In this document: one piece after another, positions 53,524 through 62,691 of the stretch
Position numbering within the stretch: position 1 is the first letter of the stretch
Layout of the letters: each line of letters opens with the position of its first letter
From: Micromonospora violae
GTDB lineage: Bacteria; Actinomycetota; Actinomycetes; Mycobacteriales; Micromonosporaceae
Assembly (NCBI RefSeq): GCF_004217135.1
Contig: NZ_SHKK01000001.1
Location: 620,001 to 684,000 of the forward strand
DNA: 64,000 bases
Reading direction: 5' to 3'
Notes under the pieces: model-generated
Databases searched by the model: none
Seen by the model: only the letters and a program-made list of their open reading frames with translations
What the model was told of the DNA's origin: nothing
Translations under genes and position numbers: made by a program

Positions 53524-54294
53524 ATGGAGACCGTCGTCTTCTACCAGTTCGTGACCGAGGTGCCGCAGGCCGCCGCCATCTGGTCCACCCTGATCCTGTT
53601 GACCCTGGGCCTGCTCACCGTGCTGGCCGCCCGCCCCGAACGGGACCAGCCCACGGACGACCCGCTCCCGGCCGAGCCCACCGCTCGGGAGGTGGCCGCC
53701 GCCGAGGCCGTCGACAGGCGCCGCTACGCCGAGGAGGTGGCCGTCGCCGCGTCCGGCGCGGCCACCACCGCCCGGCGGCGACGCGCCGCCTGGCTGACCG
53801 CTCAGGAGCAGCTGGAGCGGGCCTGGAGCAGGTACGACGAGGCGGACGCCGCCGCGCGTCGCTTCGCCGGCGGCCGGGCGTTCCCCACCCCGCAGACCCC
53901 GCACACCCCCGCCGAGTACGCCGCCCGGGAACGCTATCTGCACCGGGCGGCGATGGCGGCGTACTGGCGGGGTGACCTGACGATCGCGCAGCTCGGTGAC
54001 GTGTTCGGGCACCGGCACGGCTGGGATCCCCGACGACACCCGGTCGAGCAGGAGGCGCTGATCAGCCGGGTGATCCGCGATGCGCGGCTGGCCGACTACC
54101 AGGTGGCCGCCGGCCGTGAGCGGGCCGCGTGGCGCGACGCGGAGTTGGCCGCCGAGTCGGCGCGCACCCTCGCCGAGGAGGCGTACGCGGCGGCTGCCCG
54201 GCTGCGCCCGACCCCGGCACCCGCTCGCCGGACGGTGGCCGGGGCGTTGCGTCCGGCTGTCGTGGCCCGGTGGCGCCCGGCCCGCGTGGGTTGA
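53524..54294 (+). CDS. Membrane-anchored protein with long helical domain
   Basis: 256 residues from ATG 53524 (GAGGTGCC upstream). One N-terminal membrane helix (AAAIWSTLILLTLGLLTVLAA) then a charged, Ala/Arg/Glu-rich helical body that may form coiled coil. No catalytic motif. Function unknown. Confidence 0.55.
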   Translation: METVVFYQFVTEVPQAAAIWSTLILLTLGLLTVLAARPERDQPTDDPLPAEPTAREVAAAEAVDRRRYAEEVAVAASGAATTARRRRAAWLTAQEQLERAWSRYDEADAAARRFAGGRAFPTPQTPHTPAEYAARERYLHRAAMAAYWRGDLTIAQLGDVFGHRHGWDPRRHPVEQEALISRVIRDARLADYQVAAGRERAAWRDAELAAESARTLAEEAYAAAARLRPTPAPARRTVAGALRPAVVARWRPARVG

Positions 54295-54570
54295 GCCCGA
54301 TCCGTTATGTGAGCCCGGTCACGCGCCGGTGAAATCGGACGCCCGACGCGATCAGCGTCATTGTTCGCGCGATTGTGGTCGCGTTCTTTGCGGCCCGTCC
54401 GGTTGTCGCCCGCAGGCGTCTCCGTAACCGGATGTCCCATCGAGTCACATCATCGGCAATACGCGCAGAAATTGGCGTGCCAATTGAGGTTTACGCAGGT
54501 GAACCTGGCTTGGCAGGGCGCGAAGCGGCCAGTAGTGTCGTGCCGTCCGATGCGGTAACCGATCGCAAGA
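54295..54570. other. 5' part of the intergenic region before the c-di-AMP riboswitch
   Basis: No convincing gene. It is less GC-rich than its surroundings (AATTGGC, CAATTGAGGTTTACG), as expected for a promoter region serving the riboswitch transcript. No further element identified. Confidence 0.4.
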
Positions 54571-54713
54571 GGCGACGCCGCGTCGACCCGCTTAATCGTG
54601 ATCAACGAACCGGGGACCCATCAGCAAGTCCGGGGTGAATCCGCGCGGCACGGCCCGCGGTAGGGCGATCTTCCCGCCCGAATCCGTCAGCTAACCCGGT
54701 AGGCGGTGTCGGA
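54571..54713 (+). ncRNA. c-di-AMP riboswitch (ydaO/yuaA type)
   Basis: Hallmark blocks in order: CGCTTAATC, GAACCGGGGACCC, CGGGGTGAATCC, TAGGGC, and CCGAATCCGTCAGCTAACCC then GGTAGGCG. Outer stem CGACGCCG (54573-54580) pairs with CGGTGTCG (54704-54711). Known role: c-di-AMP binding turns off downstream genes, in actinomycetes commonly wall-remodelling enzymes. The downstream gene, 252 bases on, is a secreted C39-like peptidase. Confidence 0.93.
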
Positions 54714-54837
54714 AGGAGTCTCATCCTCGTGCAGCACCTTTCCACCCCTCGGTTGTTCCCTCGCCTCCACGGCGCGGCGGTGCGCCCGCTCATTCGTCTC
54801 GTGACGGTGAGCTGACCCCCCGGGTCATCGCCTTTCC

Positions 54838-54856
54838 CGCCCGGCCGCGCCGGGCG
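54838..54856 (+). terminator. Candidate expression-platform hairpin
   Basis: CGCCCGGC / GCCGGGCG, an 8-bp stem with a three-base loop and then TTCCCC, between the riboswitch and the peptidase start. It could be the terminator controlled by the c-di-AMP aptamer. Confidence 0.45.
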
Positions 54857-54964
54857 TTCCCCTGAGCGGTTCACCATCCGCGGACCACGGTCCGCGCGCT
54901 GGCGCCTGCCCGGATACCGGTCCGGCCCCGGTGTGCCGCTCTCCCCCCGATCCGTGGAGGACCC

Positions 54965-55798
54965 GTGAAGCACACCCTGCAGCGTCAGCTCCGCCGCCTC
55001 GCCACCGAGCGCCCGTACCAGATCGTCGCCGCCTCCGCCGCGGCCCTCGTGATCGCCACCACCACCGGAGCCCTGCTCACCACGGCCGACGACGCCCCGG
55101 CCGGCCAGCGCACCGCGACCACCGTCGCCGAGCTGCGCAGCGACGTCGCCGCCTCCCGCGGCGACGCCCGGGACGCGTCCCCCTCGGCCAGCGCCGCGCC
55201 GACCACGGGTGCCCCGGCCAGCAGCGCCGCGTCCCCCGCCGCCAAGGCCGCGAGCAACCCGGACCTGACCCGCAAGCCGAAGCCGAAGCCGCCCGCGACC
55301 AAGGTGCTCGACTACGACTACGAGGCGCAGAACACCTACTACAACTGCGGCCCGGCGGCCACCCGCAACGCGCTCAGCGCCGCCGGCATCGACCGCACCC
55401 AGGACGAGCTCGCCGCCGAGCTGGGCACCACCGAGATGGGCACCAACTCGGCCGAGGACACCACCCGGGTGCTCAACGCCGAGGTGAAGGGCTCCCCGTA
55501 CCGGACCCGGATGTTCCCCACCGCGCCCAGCCCGGCGCAGATGGACCGCCTCCAGGCCGACGTCATGAAGGCCATCACCGACGGCCGGGGCGTGGTCGCC
55601 AACGTCGTCGGGGACGCCACCGACACCGACGGCGGCTGGCACTCCTACGGCGGCGGGCACTACATCGCCGTCGTCGGCTACAAGGACAACGGTCGCACCG
55701 TGCGGATCGCCGACTCGGCGAACCCGGCCGACCCGTCGTACTGGATCACCACCATCGACCTGGCCAACTGGATCACCAGCCGGGGCTACTCCGCCTGA
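54965..55798 (+). CDS. Secreted C39-like cysteine peptidase
   Basis: 277 residues. Membrane/signal segment near 20-40 (IVAASAAALVIATTTGALL), then a Ser/Ala/Pro-rich linker and KPKPKPP stretch. The catalytic domain from about 115 has YYNCGPAATRNAL (Cys nucleophile), HSYGGGHYIAVVGYK (His) and IADSANP (Asp), as in peptidase C39_2. GTG start with GTGGAGG upstream. Its riboswitch links it to wall/osmotic control by c-di-AMP. Substrate unknown; peptide cross-bridge or secreted protein is possible. Confidence 0.85.
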   Translation: MKHTLQRQLRRLATERPYQIVAASAAALVIATTTGALLTTADDAPAGQRTATTVAELRSDVAASRGDARDASPSASAAPTTGAPASSAASPAAKAASNPDLTRKPKPKPPATKVLDYDYEAQNTYYNCGPAATRNALSAAGIDRTQDELAAELGTTEMGTNSAEDTTRVLNAEVKGSPYRTRMFPTAPSPAQMDRLQADVMKAITDGRGVVANVVGDATDTDGGWHSYGGGHYIAVVGYKDNGRTVRIADSANPADPSYWITTIDLANWITSRGYSA

Positions 55799-55925
55799 CC
55801 CAGGCACGCTGAACCGTCACGGGCGTCGTCCCCCACAAGGGGCCGGCGCCCGTGGCATCTCCGCATGTCGCGGCCGGGCGTCGACGACTCTCGTACCGGG
55901 CCGTGAACCGTGGCAGACTGCGGCC

Positions 55926-56672
55926 GTGGTGGATGAATCGGGTGGTCCCGCCGGTCGTGGGCGTGTCCTGCTGCTCCTGCACGGAATGGGCACGACCGGG
56001 GACGTCTGGTTGCCGTGGGCGCCGCTGCTGGAGCAGCGCTGGGCGGGGCGGTGGCTGGCACCGGACCTCGCCGGCCACGGCTGGGCGGAGCCGCTGCCGT
56101 CGTACACCTTCGCGGGGTTCGCCGACCGGATAGCGCGCGGCCTGGCACCCGGCGACCGGCTGGTCGTGCTCGGGCACTCGCTGGGCGGGGTGGTCGGCCT
56201 CGCGCTGGCCGCCCGCGCCGCCGGGACGCCCGTGGACGCCGTGGTCGGGCTGGGCATCAAGGCCGTCTGGTCACCCGACGAGCTGACCCGCGCCGCCGAC
56301 CTCGCCGCCCGCCCGGTCAGCTGGTTCGCCACCCGCGCCGAGGCCGCGCGCCGCTACCTTCGGGTGTCCGGCCTGGCCGGCCTGGTCCCGCCGGACCACC
56401 CGGTGGTGGACGCCGGGCTGCGCCAGGTCGACGGCCGGTGGCGCCTCGCCATGGACCCGACCGCCTTCGCCGTCGGCGAACCCGACCTGGCCGGGCTGCT
56501 GGCGGCGACCGACGTGCCGGTGGTGCTGGCGCGCGGCGAGAACGACCCGATGGTCACCGACGAACAGCTCAAGGAGTACGGCGTACCGGTCGCCACGCTG
56601 CCCGGTCTCGGCCACAACGCGCACGTGGAGGACCCGGCGGCGGTGCTGGCCCTGCTGGATCCGTACCGCTGA
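55926..56672 (+). CDS. Alpha/beta hydrolase
   Basis: 248 residues, GTG start. LLLHGMGTTGDVW (oxyanion side), GHSLGG (nucleophile Ser at about 83), RGENDPMV (Asp) and GLGHNAHVEDP (His) give a complete triad. Resembles small esterases. No signal peptide. Convergent with the CDP-glycerol transferase gene; a metabolic link is not evident. Confidence 0.83.
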   Translation: MVDESGGPAGRGRVLLLLHGMGTTGDVWLPWAPLLEQRWAGRWLAPDLAGHGWAEPLPSYTFAGFADRIARGLAPGDRLVVLGHSLGGVVGLALAARAAGTPVDAVVGLGIKAVWSPDELTRAADLAARPVSWFATRAEAARRYLRVSGLAGLVPPDHPVVDAGLRQVDGRWRLAMDPTAFAVGEPDLAGLLAATDVPVVLARGENDPMVTDEQLKEYGVPVATLPGLGHNAHVEDPAAVLALLDPYR

Positions 56673-56676
56673 GCGG

Positions 56677-58347
56677 CTACGCCGGCGTGGTCGCGGCCAG
56701 TGTCGCGGCCGGGGTCAGCTCGCGGCGGGCGGCGCTCAGGAAGGCTTCGGCGTACGACTCGGCGGGGAAGTCGCCCAGGTAGCGGCGGCGGGTCGCCCAG
56801 CGGGCCTCGGCCAGCGGGTCGGTGTCCAGCAGGTCGGTCAGCACATCGTCCACGTTGGACATGTCCCGGCGCAGCACGTAACCCGACCCGGCCAGCGGGA
56901 ACCGTTCCACGAACCGGTCGCCCTCGCCACCCATGTCGGTCACCGCGTACGGCTTGCCGGAGTAGAGGAAGTCCGAGATCACCCCGGAGACGTCGGAGAC
57001 CAGCGCGTCGGCGGCGTTGACACACTCGGTCAGGCTCAGCTCCCGAGCCGCCGATCCGAACACGTGCTGCCGGCCGGTGCGGGCCCGATCGGCCGTCAGC
57101 AGCTCGTGCAGCCGGCCCAACTGGCGTGCCGACGCCGGGTTCTGCGTCGTGTACGGGTGGGCCCGCAGGATCATTGTCGCGCCGCGCTCCAGCAGCCGAC
57201 GCAGCAGCTGCTCGGCCACCGGCAGCGAGCAGTAGTCGGCGTCGGCGTGGTGCCCGGTCCAGGTGGGGGTGTAGAGCACCGTGGGGGCCGCCAACCCGCG
57301 CGCGGGCTCCGGGCGTACCTGGATCGACTCGACCTGTGGGCGACCCACCACCACGAACTTCTCCGCCGGGATCCGCACCCCGGCGCGGGCGTACCTGTCG
57401 ATCGCCGCCTGACCGGCCACGAAGATCCGGTCGAAGATCCCGGACACCGGGTTGGCGCTCGGTGCCTTGTCGCTGTCGCCGTGGTGCAACTGCACGTGGG
57501 TGAGCTGGGTGAAGCGGATGCAGTGGCTGTTCTTCGCCCCGTGGTTGACGTAGAACGCCGCCCGCAGGCTCGGCACCAGCGCCTCGTCCATGGCCCGCAG
57601 GGTCGGGCAGTAGACCACCGGAGCGTCGGTGGCCGCCGCGATCGGAGCCAGGAACTCCGGCTCCCGCAGCACGACCAGGAACGGCCGGCCGATCCGTTGC
57701 AGGTACGGCAGCCACATGGTGACCTGGTACTCCGAACCGGGCGGCGCGGAGAAGTAGAGCAGGAACTCCGGCTGGTGCCGGCGCAGCGCAGCGGCCACCG
57801 AACCGCCGCCGGCCCTCGGCCGGAACCGCCGCCGGGCCAGGTCCAGCGCGACCGCACCGGCGCCCGCGCCGACCAGCAGGCTGACGGCCAGCGCCACACC
57901 GGCCGGCAGGGTGAGCGCGGCGGCGAGCGCCAGGGCGGCGAGCAGCCCCAACAGGGCCGTGTTGAGCCGGTCGGCGATCAACGGGGTCCACGCGCGTACC
58001 GGAAGGTTGGCGGCCCGGATCTCCAGACCGCCGGCGGTACGCAGCGGCCCCACCAGCAGCACCAGCCCCAGCAGGACCAGCCCGGTGGCGACCAGCGCGA
58101 GGTCGAGCCCGTCGTCGAGCCGGCGGGAGTAACCGACCAGGATCGCCGCGGCGATCAACGTGGTCTCCGCCACCAGGTCGGCGCTGGGCCGGATGCGCTG
58201 CTCGACGGCCGAGGCGGCCAGCGCGGCGACGGCCAGCGCCAGCCCCCAGCCGGTGGCGCCGGTGAGCGCCAGCACGACGAAGGCCAGCACGGCCAACCCG
58301 GTGGTCAGGCACCGGGCGGCCAGCTTTCGAACCAGGTCGCCGCGCAT
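56677..58347 (-). CDS. CDP-glycerol/ribitol phosphotransferase-like (TagB/TagF family)
   Basis: 556 residues. N-terminal 200 carry several membrane helices, unlike soluble TagF. The C-terminal catalytic part has THVQLHHGDSDK, RPQVES, YTPTWTGHHADADY, LRAHPYTTQN and SDVSGVISDFLYSGKP, the block order of glycero-/ribitol-phosphotransferases. Role: polymerises or primes a poly(polyol phosphate) on a lipid carrier. It is the last gene of a minus-strand set with a cytidylyltransferase-SDR fusion and an ABC exporter. Confidence 0.85.
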   Translation of the reverse strand: MRGDLVRKLAARCLTTGLAVLAFVVLALTGATGWGLALAVAALAASAVEQRIRPSADLVAETTLIAAAILVGYSRRLDDGLDLALVATGLVLLGLVLLVGPLRTAGGLEIRAANLPVRAWTPLIADRLNTALLGLLAALALAAALTLPAGVALAVSLLVGAGAGAVALDLARRRFRPRAGGGSVAAALRRHQPEFLLYFSAPPGSEYQVTMWLPYLQRIGRPFLVVLREPEFLAPIAAATDAPVVYCPTLRAMDEALVPSLRAAFYVNHGAKNSHCIRFTQLTHVQLHHGDSDKAPSANPVSGIFDRIFVAGQAAIDRYARAGVRIPAEKFVVVGRPQVESIQVRPEPARGLAAPTVLYTPTWTGHHADADYCSLPVAEQLLRRLLERGATMILRAHPYTTQNPASARQLGRLHELLTADRARTGRQHVFGSAARELSLTECVNAADALVSDVSGVISDFLYSGKPYAVTDMGGEGDRFVERFPLAGSGYVLRRDMSNVDDVLTDLLDTDPLAEARWATRRRYLGDFPAESYAEAFLSAARRELTPAATLAATTPA

Positions 58348-58380
58348 GTCGCTCCGTTCGTGGTTCCGCAGCCGTCGGCG

Positions 58381-59898
58381 TCAGTTCGTGGACGTCGCGC
58401 CGGCCGGTGCGTCGACCTGGCCCGCCCCGGACTGGGCCGGCACGGTCGGCGTGGGCCCGTCGCCGGGTGCCCGGCGTACGTCGATCACCTGACCGGTCAG
58501 GTCGGAGATCAGCACGTCCAGCGACGACTGGGCGACGGCCTCCGCGGCGAGCAGGGTGTTCTCCGGCTCCTCGCCGAAGGCCCGGGTGCGCATCGGGGTG
58601 GCGGTGCGCTCCGGGTTGATGCAGTTGACCCGGACGCCGACGTCGGCCCACTCGTCGGCCAGCGCCTGGGTGAGGTTGACCAGGGCGGCCTTGGTGGACG
58701 AGTAGAGCGCGTAGCGGGCCCGACCCCGGGTGTACGAGCTGGAGGTGTAGAGCAGCAACTGACCCTTGGTCTGTTGCAGGTACGGCAGGGACTGGCGGGC
58801 GATGGTCACCGGGCCGACGAAGTTGACCTGCAACACCCGGTCCATCGTCTCCTCGTCCATCTCGGCGAGGGCGCCCCGCTCCAGGATGCCGGCGGTGACC
58901 ACCACGTGGTCGATCCGGCCGGTGGCCTCGAAGGCGGTCGTCAGCGCGGCCTCGACGTCCTCGGCCCGCTCGACGTGGGTGCCGGTGCTGGAACGGCTGA
59001 ACGGGAAGACCTGCGCGCCGTAGCGCCGGGCCAGCTCGGTCAGCTCGTGACCGATGCCGTAGCTGCCGCCGAACACCACGATGGTGCGGCCGGTCAGCTC
59101 CTCGGTGTAGCTGCGGTGGTCGGTCAGTCGGGGTGCCTGCGCCGCGGCGAGCTGGAAGAGCTTGTCCGCCAGGTGCACGTCGACCGGGTGGGTGACCTTG
59201 ATGTTCTCGTCCGAACCGTCGATCACCTTGATCGGGGTGCCGGGAAGGTAGCGCAGCACCACGCCGCAGTCGTCGGTGGCGGCGAAGTCCGGGTCGTCCT
59301 CGGCGATCCGGTACGCCTCCCGGATCGTGGGGGAGCGGAACGCCTGCGGGGTCTGGCCCCGGCGCAGCCGGGAGCGCACCGGGATGTCGGTGATGCAGTC
59401 GTTGTCGTCGACCTGGATGATCGTGTCCGCGGAGGGGATGGCCACGTCCACGGCGTCGTAGCTCCACAGCGCGTTGACGCACTCGCGCACGATCCGGCCG
59501 CTGAGCAGCGGGCGCACCGCGTCGTGGAAGAGGATGTTGCAGTCTTGCGGGCCGACCGCGTCCAGCGCGATGCGGGTGGTGGCGTTGCGGGTGTCACCGC
59601 CCTCGATCACCTTGGTGACCTTGCGCAGACCGGCCTTCTCGACGATCTGCCGGGCGTCCTCGACGTGGCCGGTGGCCATCAGCACGATGATCTCGTCGAT
59701 CTCCGGTGCCGCCTCGAAGACCGCCAGGGTGTGCTCGATGATCGGCTTACCGGCGATCTTCAGCAGCTGCTTCGGGATGCCCAGGCCCAGCCGGGTCCCG
59801 GTGCCTCCGGCCAGAACCACCGCCACTGTCCGTGTGGGCCGCCACGGGGTCGGGGTCTCCGCTTCGGCGTCCGGGCCAGTGGTCTGGTCCTGCGTCAT
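58381..59898 (-). CDS. TarI-like cytidylyltransferase fused to SDR reductase
   Basis: 505 residues. N-terminal IspD/TarI domain (VAVVLAGGTGTRLGLGIPKQ, FHDAVRPLLS, PVRSRLRRGQTPQAFR) makes CDP-ribitol or a related CDP-polyol. From about 265 an SDR domain (VVFGGSYGIG, YTSSSYTRGRARYALYSSTKAAL) probably reduces the sugar phosphate to the polyol. The same arrangement exists in Bcs1-type bifunctional enzymes of capsule synthesis. It supplies the phosphotransferase encoded downstream. Confidence 0.87.
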   Translation of the reverse strand: MTQDQTTGPDAEAETPTPWRPTRTVAVVLAGGTGTRLGLGIPKQLLKIAGKPIIEHTLAVFEAAPEIDEIIVLMATGHVEDARQIVEKAGLRKVTKVIEGGDTRNATTRIALDAVGPQDCNILFHDAVRPLLSGRIVRECVNALWSYDAVDVAIPSADTIIQVDDNDCITDIPVRSRLRRGQTPQAFRSPTIREAYRIAEDDPDFAATDDCGVVLRYLPGTPIKVIDGSDENIKVTHPVDVHLADKLFQLAAAQAPRLTDHRSYTEELTGRTIVVFGGSYGIGHELTELARRYGAQVFPFSRSSTGTHVERAEDVEAALTTAFEATGRIDHVVVTAGILERGALAEMDEETMDRVLQVNFVGPVTIARQSLPYLQQTKGQLLLYTSSSYTRGRARYALYSSTKAALVNLTQALADEWADVGVRVNCINPERTATPMRTRAFGEEPENTLLAAEAVAQSSLDVLISDLTGQVIDVRRAPGDGPTPTVPAQSGAGQVDAPAGATSTN

Positions 59899-60043
59899 TG
59901 CCGGATCCTCACTCTCAGGGATGCGTTAACGGAAGGTTCCGCCCGAGCGGCGACGGATTGAACCTTAACGCGCGGACCGCGTCGCCCCAACGCGGGCGAC
60001 GCGGTCCTCGGGCGTCGTGTCGATGCCGGCCGGTCGCGGAACT

Positions 60044-60862
60044 CTACTTGCTGTTCGCGTACGTCTCGTACGCCCGAATGACCTCGTCGGTCGGACCATC
60101 CATCCGGATGACGCCCGATTCCAGCCAGATCGTCCGTTCGCAGGTGTCGCGTACGGAGGAGAGCTGGTGGCTGACCAGGAACACCGTCCCCGCGCCCTCC
60201 CGCAACTCCCGCACCCGCTGCTCGCTGCGCTTGCGGAAGCCCTTGTCGCCGGTGGCGAGCGCCTCGTCGATGAGCAGCACGTCGTGCTTCTTTGCGGCGG
60301 CGATGGAGAACCGCAGCCGGGCCGCCATGCCGGACGAGTACGTGCGCATCGGCAGGCTGGCGAAGTCACCCCGCTCGTTGATCCCGGAGAACTCGATGAT
60401 CCCGGCGGCCTGCTTGGCCACGTCGTCGGGGTGCATGCCCATGGCCAGGCACCCGAGGGCGACGTTGCGTTCCCCGGAGAGGTCGTTGAGCAGGGCGGCG
60501 TTGACGCCCAGCAGCGACGGCTGCCCCTGGGTGTGGATGGCGCCCCGGTTGACCGGCAGCAGGCCGGCGATGGCCCGCAGGATGGTGGACTTGCCGGAGC
60601 CGTTGCTGCCGATCAGCCCGATCGCCTCGCCCCGGTACGCGGTGAAGGAGACGCCCTTGACCGCGTGCACCTCCCGGATGTTCGGCGCGTGGGTGCGCTT
60701 GACCAGCCGCCGCAGCGCGGCCACCGGCGTGGTGCCACCGGCGGCGCCCTGGTGCACCCGGTAGATGATGTGCGCGTCGTCCACGACCACGGTCGGGATG
60801 CGCTCCTGCGTCTGGGTCATCGTCGCGCTCGCCTCGGGGCGGGCGTCGAAGTGCTCAACCAC
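60044..60862 (-). CDS. Teichoic-acid/polysaccharide ABC exporter ATPase (TagH-like)
   Basis: 272 residues. Walker A GSNGSGKST, signature YSSGMAARL, Walker B DVLLIDEALATGD and HQLSS. The N-terminal DDAHIIYRVH and missing C-terminal extension are typical of TagH/Wzt short forms. GTG start overlaps the permease stop by eight bases. Exports lipid-linked wall polymer. Confidence 0.9.
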   Translation of the reverse strand: MVEHFDARPEASATMTQTQERIPTVVVDDAHIIYRVHQGAAGGTTPVAALRRLVKRTHAPNIREVHAVKGVSFTAYRGEAIGLIGSNGSGKSTILRAIAGLLPVNRGAIHTQGQPSLLGVNAALLNDLSGERNVALGCLAMGMHPDDVAKQAAGIIEFSGINERGDFASLPMRTYSSGMAARLRFSIAAAKKHDVLLIDEALATGDKGFRKRSEQRVRELREGAGTVFLVSHQLSSVRDTCERTIWLESGVIRMDGPTDEVIRAYETYANSK

Positions 60863-61748
60863 GGCCGTACTCCTGTTCGCCGCGCCAGAAGTAGATGAAA
60901 CCGCCGATTCCGGCCACCAGCGTCCAACCCGCCGCGACCAGCCAGAGCTGGGTCAGCGACTCGTTGAGCAGCGGCGCCTCCTCGAGCAGCGAGTACCGGG
61001 CCAGCTCGATGTAGACCAGCAGCGGGTTGTACTGCACCAGCGTCGTCGCCCAGCCGGGCAGCCGCTCGAAGAGGCTGACGCTGTAGAGGACGCCGGAGCC
61101 GTACATCCAGGTGCGCATGATGAACGGCATGACCTGCTTCAGGTCGCTGGACTTGGAGCCCAGCCGGGCGACCAGCAGCACCACGCCGGCGTTGAACCCC
61201 GCCTGGAGCAGCAGTGCCGGCACCAGCAGCAACCACTGCCAGGTGAGCGGCTCACCGGTGACCAGCACGATGCCGATCAGCACCACCATCGAGGCCAGCA
61301 ACTGCTGGAACTGGGTCACCGTGGTGGACAGCGGCAGGCTGGCCCGGGGGAAGTGCAGCGCCCGGATCAGCCCCAGGTTGCTGCTGATCGACTGGGTGCC
61401 GGCCAGGACCGCGCTCTGGGTGAAGTTGAAGATGAACAACCCGGTGGTCAGGTAGGCGATGAAGTTCGGGATGCTCTTCTGATCGAGCACCACCCCGAAG
61501 ATCAGGTAGTAGACCGCCGCGTTGGTCAGCGGGGTGAGCACCTGCCAGAGCTGCCCCAGCTTGGCGTTGCTGTACGAGGCGACAAGCTTGGCGTTGGCGT
61601 ACGCGGCGATGAAGTGCCGGTAGGCCCATAGTCGGCGGCTGTACTCGACGAGGCTGGGGCGCTCACCGGCGACCCGTAGCCCGTGCCGAGCGGCCAGCTG
61701 CGCCTGGGTCAGGCCCGTGGCGGGGTCGACCAGCGCGGTGGTGGCCAT
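60855..61748 (-). CDS. Polysaccharide ABC exporter permease (TagG-like)
   Basis: 297 residues with about six membrane helices in the ABC-2 pattern, a long N-terminal cytosolic part (YRHFIAAYANAKLVASYSNAKLGQLW matches the family amphipathic helix), and FNFTQSAVLAGTQSI. It forms the pore for the ATPase next to it. Divergent from a TetR-type gene. Confidence 0.9.
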   Translation of the reverse strand: MATTALVDPATGLTQAQLAARHGLRVAGERPSLVEYSRRLWAYRHFIAAYANAKLVASYSNAKLGQLWQVLTPLTNAAVYYLIFGVVLDQKSIPNFIAYLTTGLFIFNFTQSAVLAGTQSISSNLGLIRALHFPRASLPLSTTVTQFQQLLASMVVLIGIVLVTGEPLTWQWLLLVPALLLQAGFNAGVVLLVARLGSKSSDLKQVMPFIMRTWMYGSGVLYSVSLFERLPGWATTLVQYNPLLVYIELARYSLLEEAPLLNESLTQLWLVAAGWTLVAGIGGFIYFWRGEQEYGRG

Positions 61749-61869
61749 GGAAATGGCGCTCCGATCTTTGTGCAGACGGGGGTTGCTCGCGACGATCGAA
61801 TCCTAGTGGGACAGGTGCGCGGGACGCCGCCTCGTCGCTGCGAGGACAGTAGTCCGAAACACGTCGGGA

Positions 61870-61890
61870 CGCAACCGTACCGTCGTTGCG
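61870..61890. promoter_or_regulatory. Candidate operator palindrome
   Basis: CGCAAC and GTTGCG flank nine bases, about 40 bases before the TetR-family start and within the region shared with the divergent TagG-like gene. Size and place suit a TetR-type operator. Inference only. Confidence 0.3.
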
Positions 61891-61927
61891 CTACGCTGTC
61901 CGGCGTGACCTGCGATAAGAGCCCTCG

Positions 61928-62566
61928 ATGACGACCGAGAAGAGGCGGGCGCCAGCCGGCGCGGCGGTGCTCCGCGGCGAGATCACCACGGCGATCCGGC
62001 GCGCGCTGATGCAGGAGCTCGCCGCGGTCGGCTACGGCCGGCTCTCCATCGAGGCGGTGGCCCGGCGAGCCGGCGTCAGTAAGACGGCGGTCTACCGTCG
62101 GTGGAGCTCGAAGCTCGACCTGGTGCTGGACGTCGTCGCCGCCGCGGCACACGGCAAGCTCCCCGCACTGGACACCGGCACGCTGCGCGGTGATCTCGCG
62201 CTGCTGTTCCAGGCGGTGGCGCACGCGCTCCGGCACCCGGTGGCCTCGCAGATCATCCCGGACCTGCTGGCCGAGGCCGCCCGCAACCCCAGCATCGACG
62301 CGACCCTGCGTCAGGTGCTGCACGCCCGTCAGCAGGAGATCGGCGGTCGCCTGGTCCGCCGTGCCGTCGAGCGTGGCGAACTGCCCGCCGACACCGAGCC
62401 GGACGCCGCGATCGACCTCATCGTGGGCCCGCTCTACTGGCGGCTCGCCATCGCCCGGCTCCCGCTCACCGACCGTTATCTCGACAATCTGGTCGAGTCC
62501 GTGGCGGCCGGGCTCGGCGCCGAGAGTGTTCTGCCCCGTCCCCGGACGGCCCCGATGTCGGGTTGA
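61928..62566 (+). CDS. TetR/AcrR-family transcriptional regulator
   Basis: 212 residues. N-terminal helix-turn-helix YGRLSIEAVARRAGVSKTAVYRRWSSK (about 36-62), then a helical ligand domain of the TetR_C type. Possibly regulates itself and the divergent exporter operon. Confidence 0.88.
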   Translation: MTTEKRRAPAGAAVLRGEITTAIRRALMQELAAVGYGRLSIEAVARRAGVSKTAVYRRWSSKLDLVLDVVAAAAHGKLPALDTGTLRGDLALLFQAVAHALRHPVASQIIPDLLAEAARNPSIDATLRQVLHARQQEIGGRLVRRAVERGELPADTEPDAAIDLIVGPLYWRLAIARLPLTDRYLDNLVESVAAGLGAESVLPRPRTAPMSG

Positions 62567-62691
62567 CCAGCACTCCGACACTCGGCCGTCGCTAGCGGTG
62601 GCCCCCCTGCCCAATTCCGCTACGCTGCCCCCTTGACACCCGGCCGTCATCGTGCCGATGCCCCTGATTCGCCCGACGAGTAAGGACGCCC

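Noticed and set aside
56354..59482. A 1042-codon minus frame spanning two genes.
   Set aside because: It is out of frame with the phosphotransferase and TarI-SDR genes, which carry clear motifs; this frame is Arg/Gly-rich noise.
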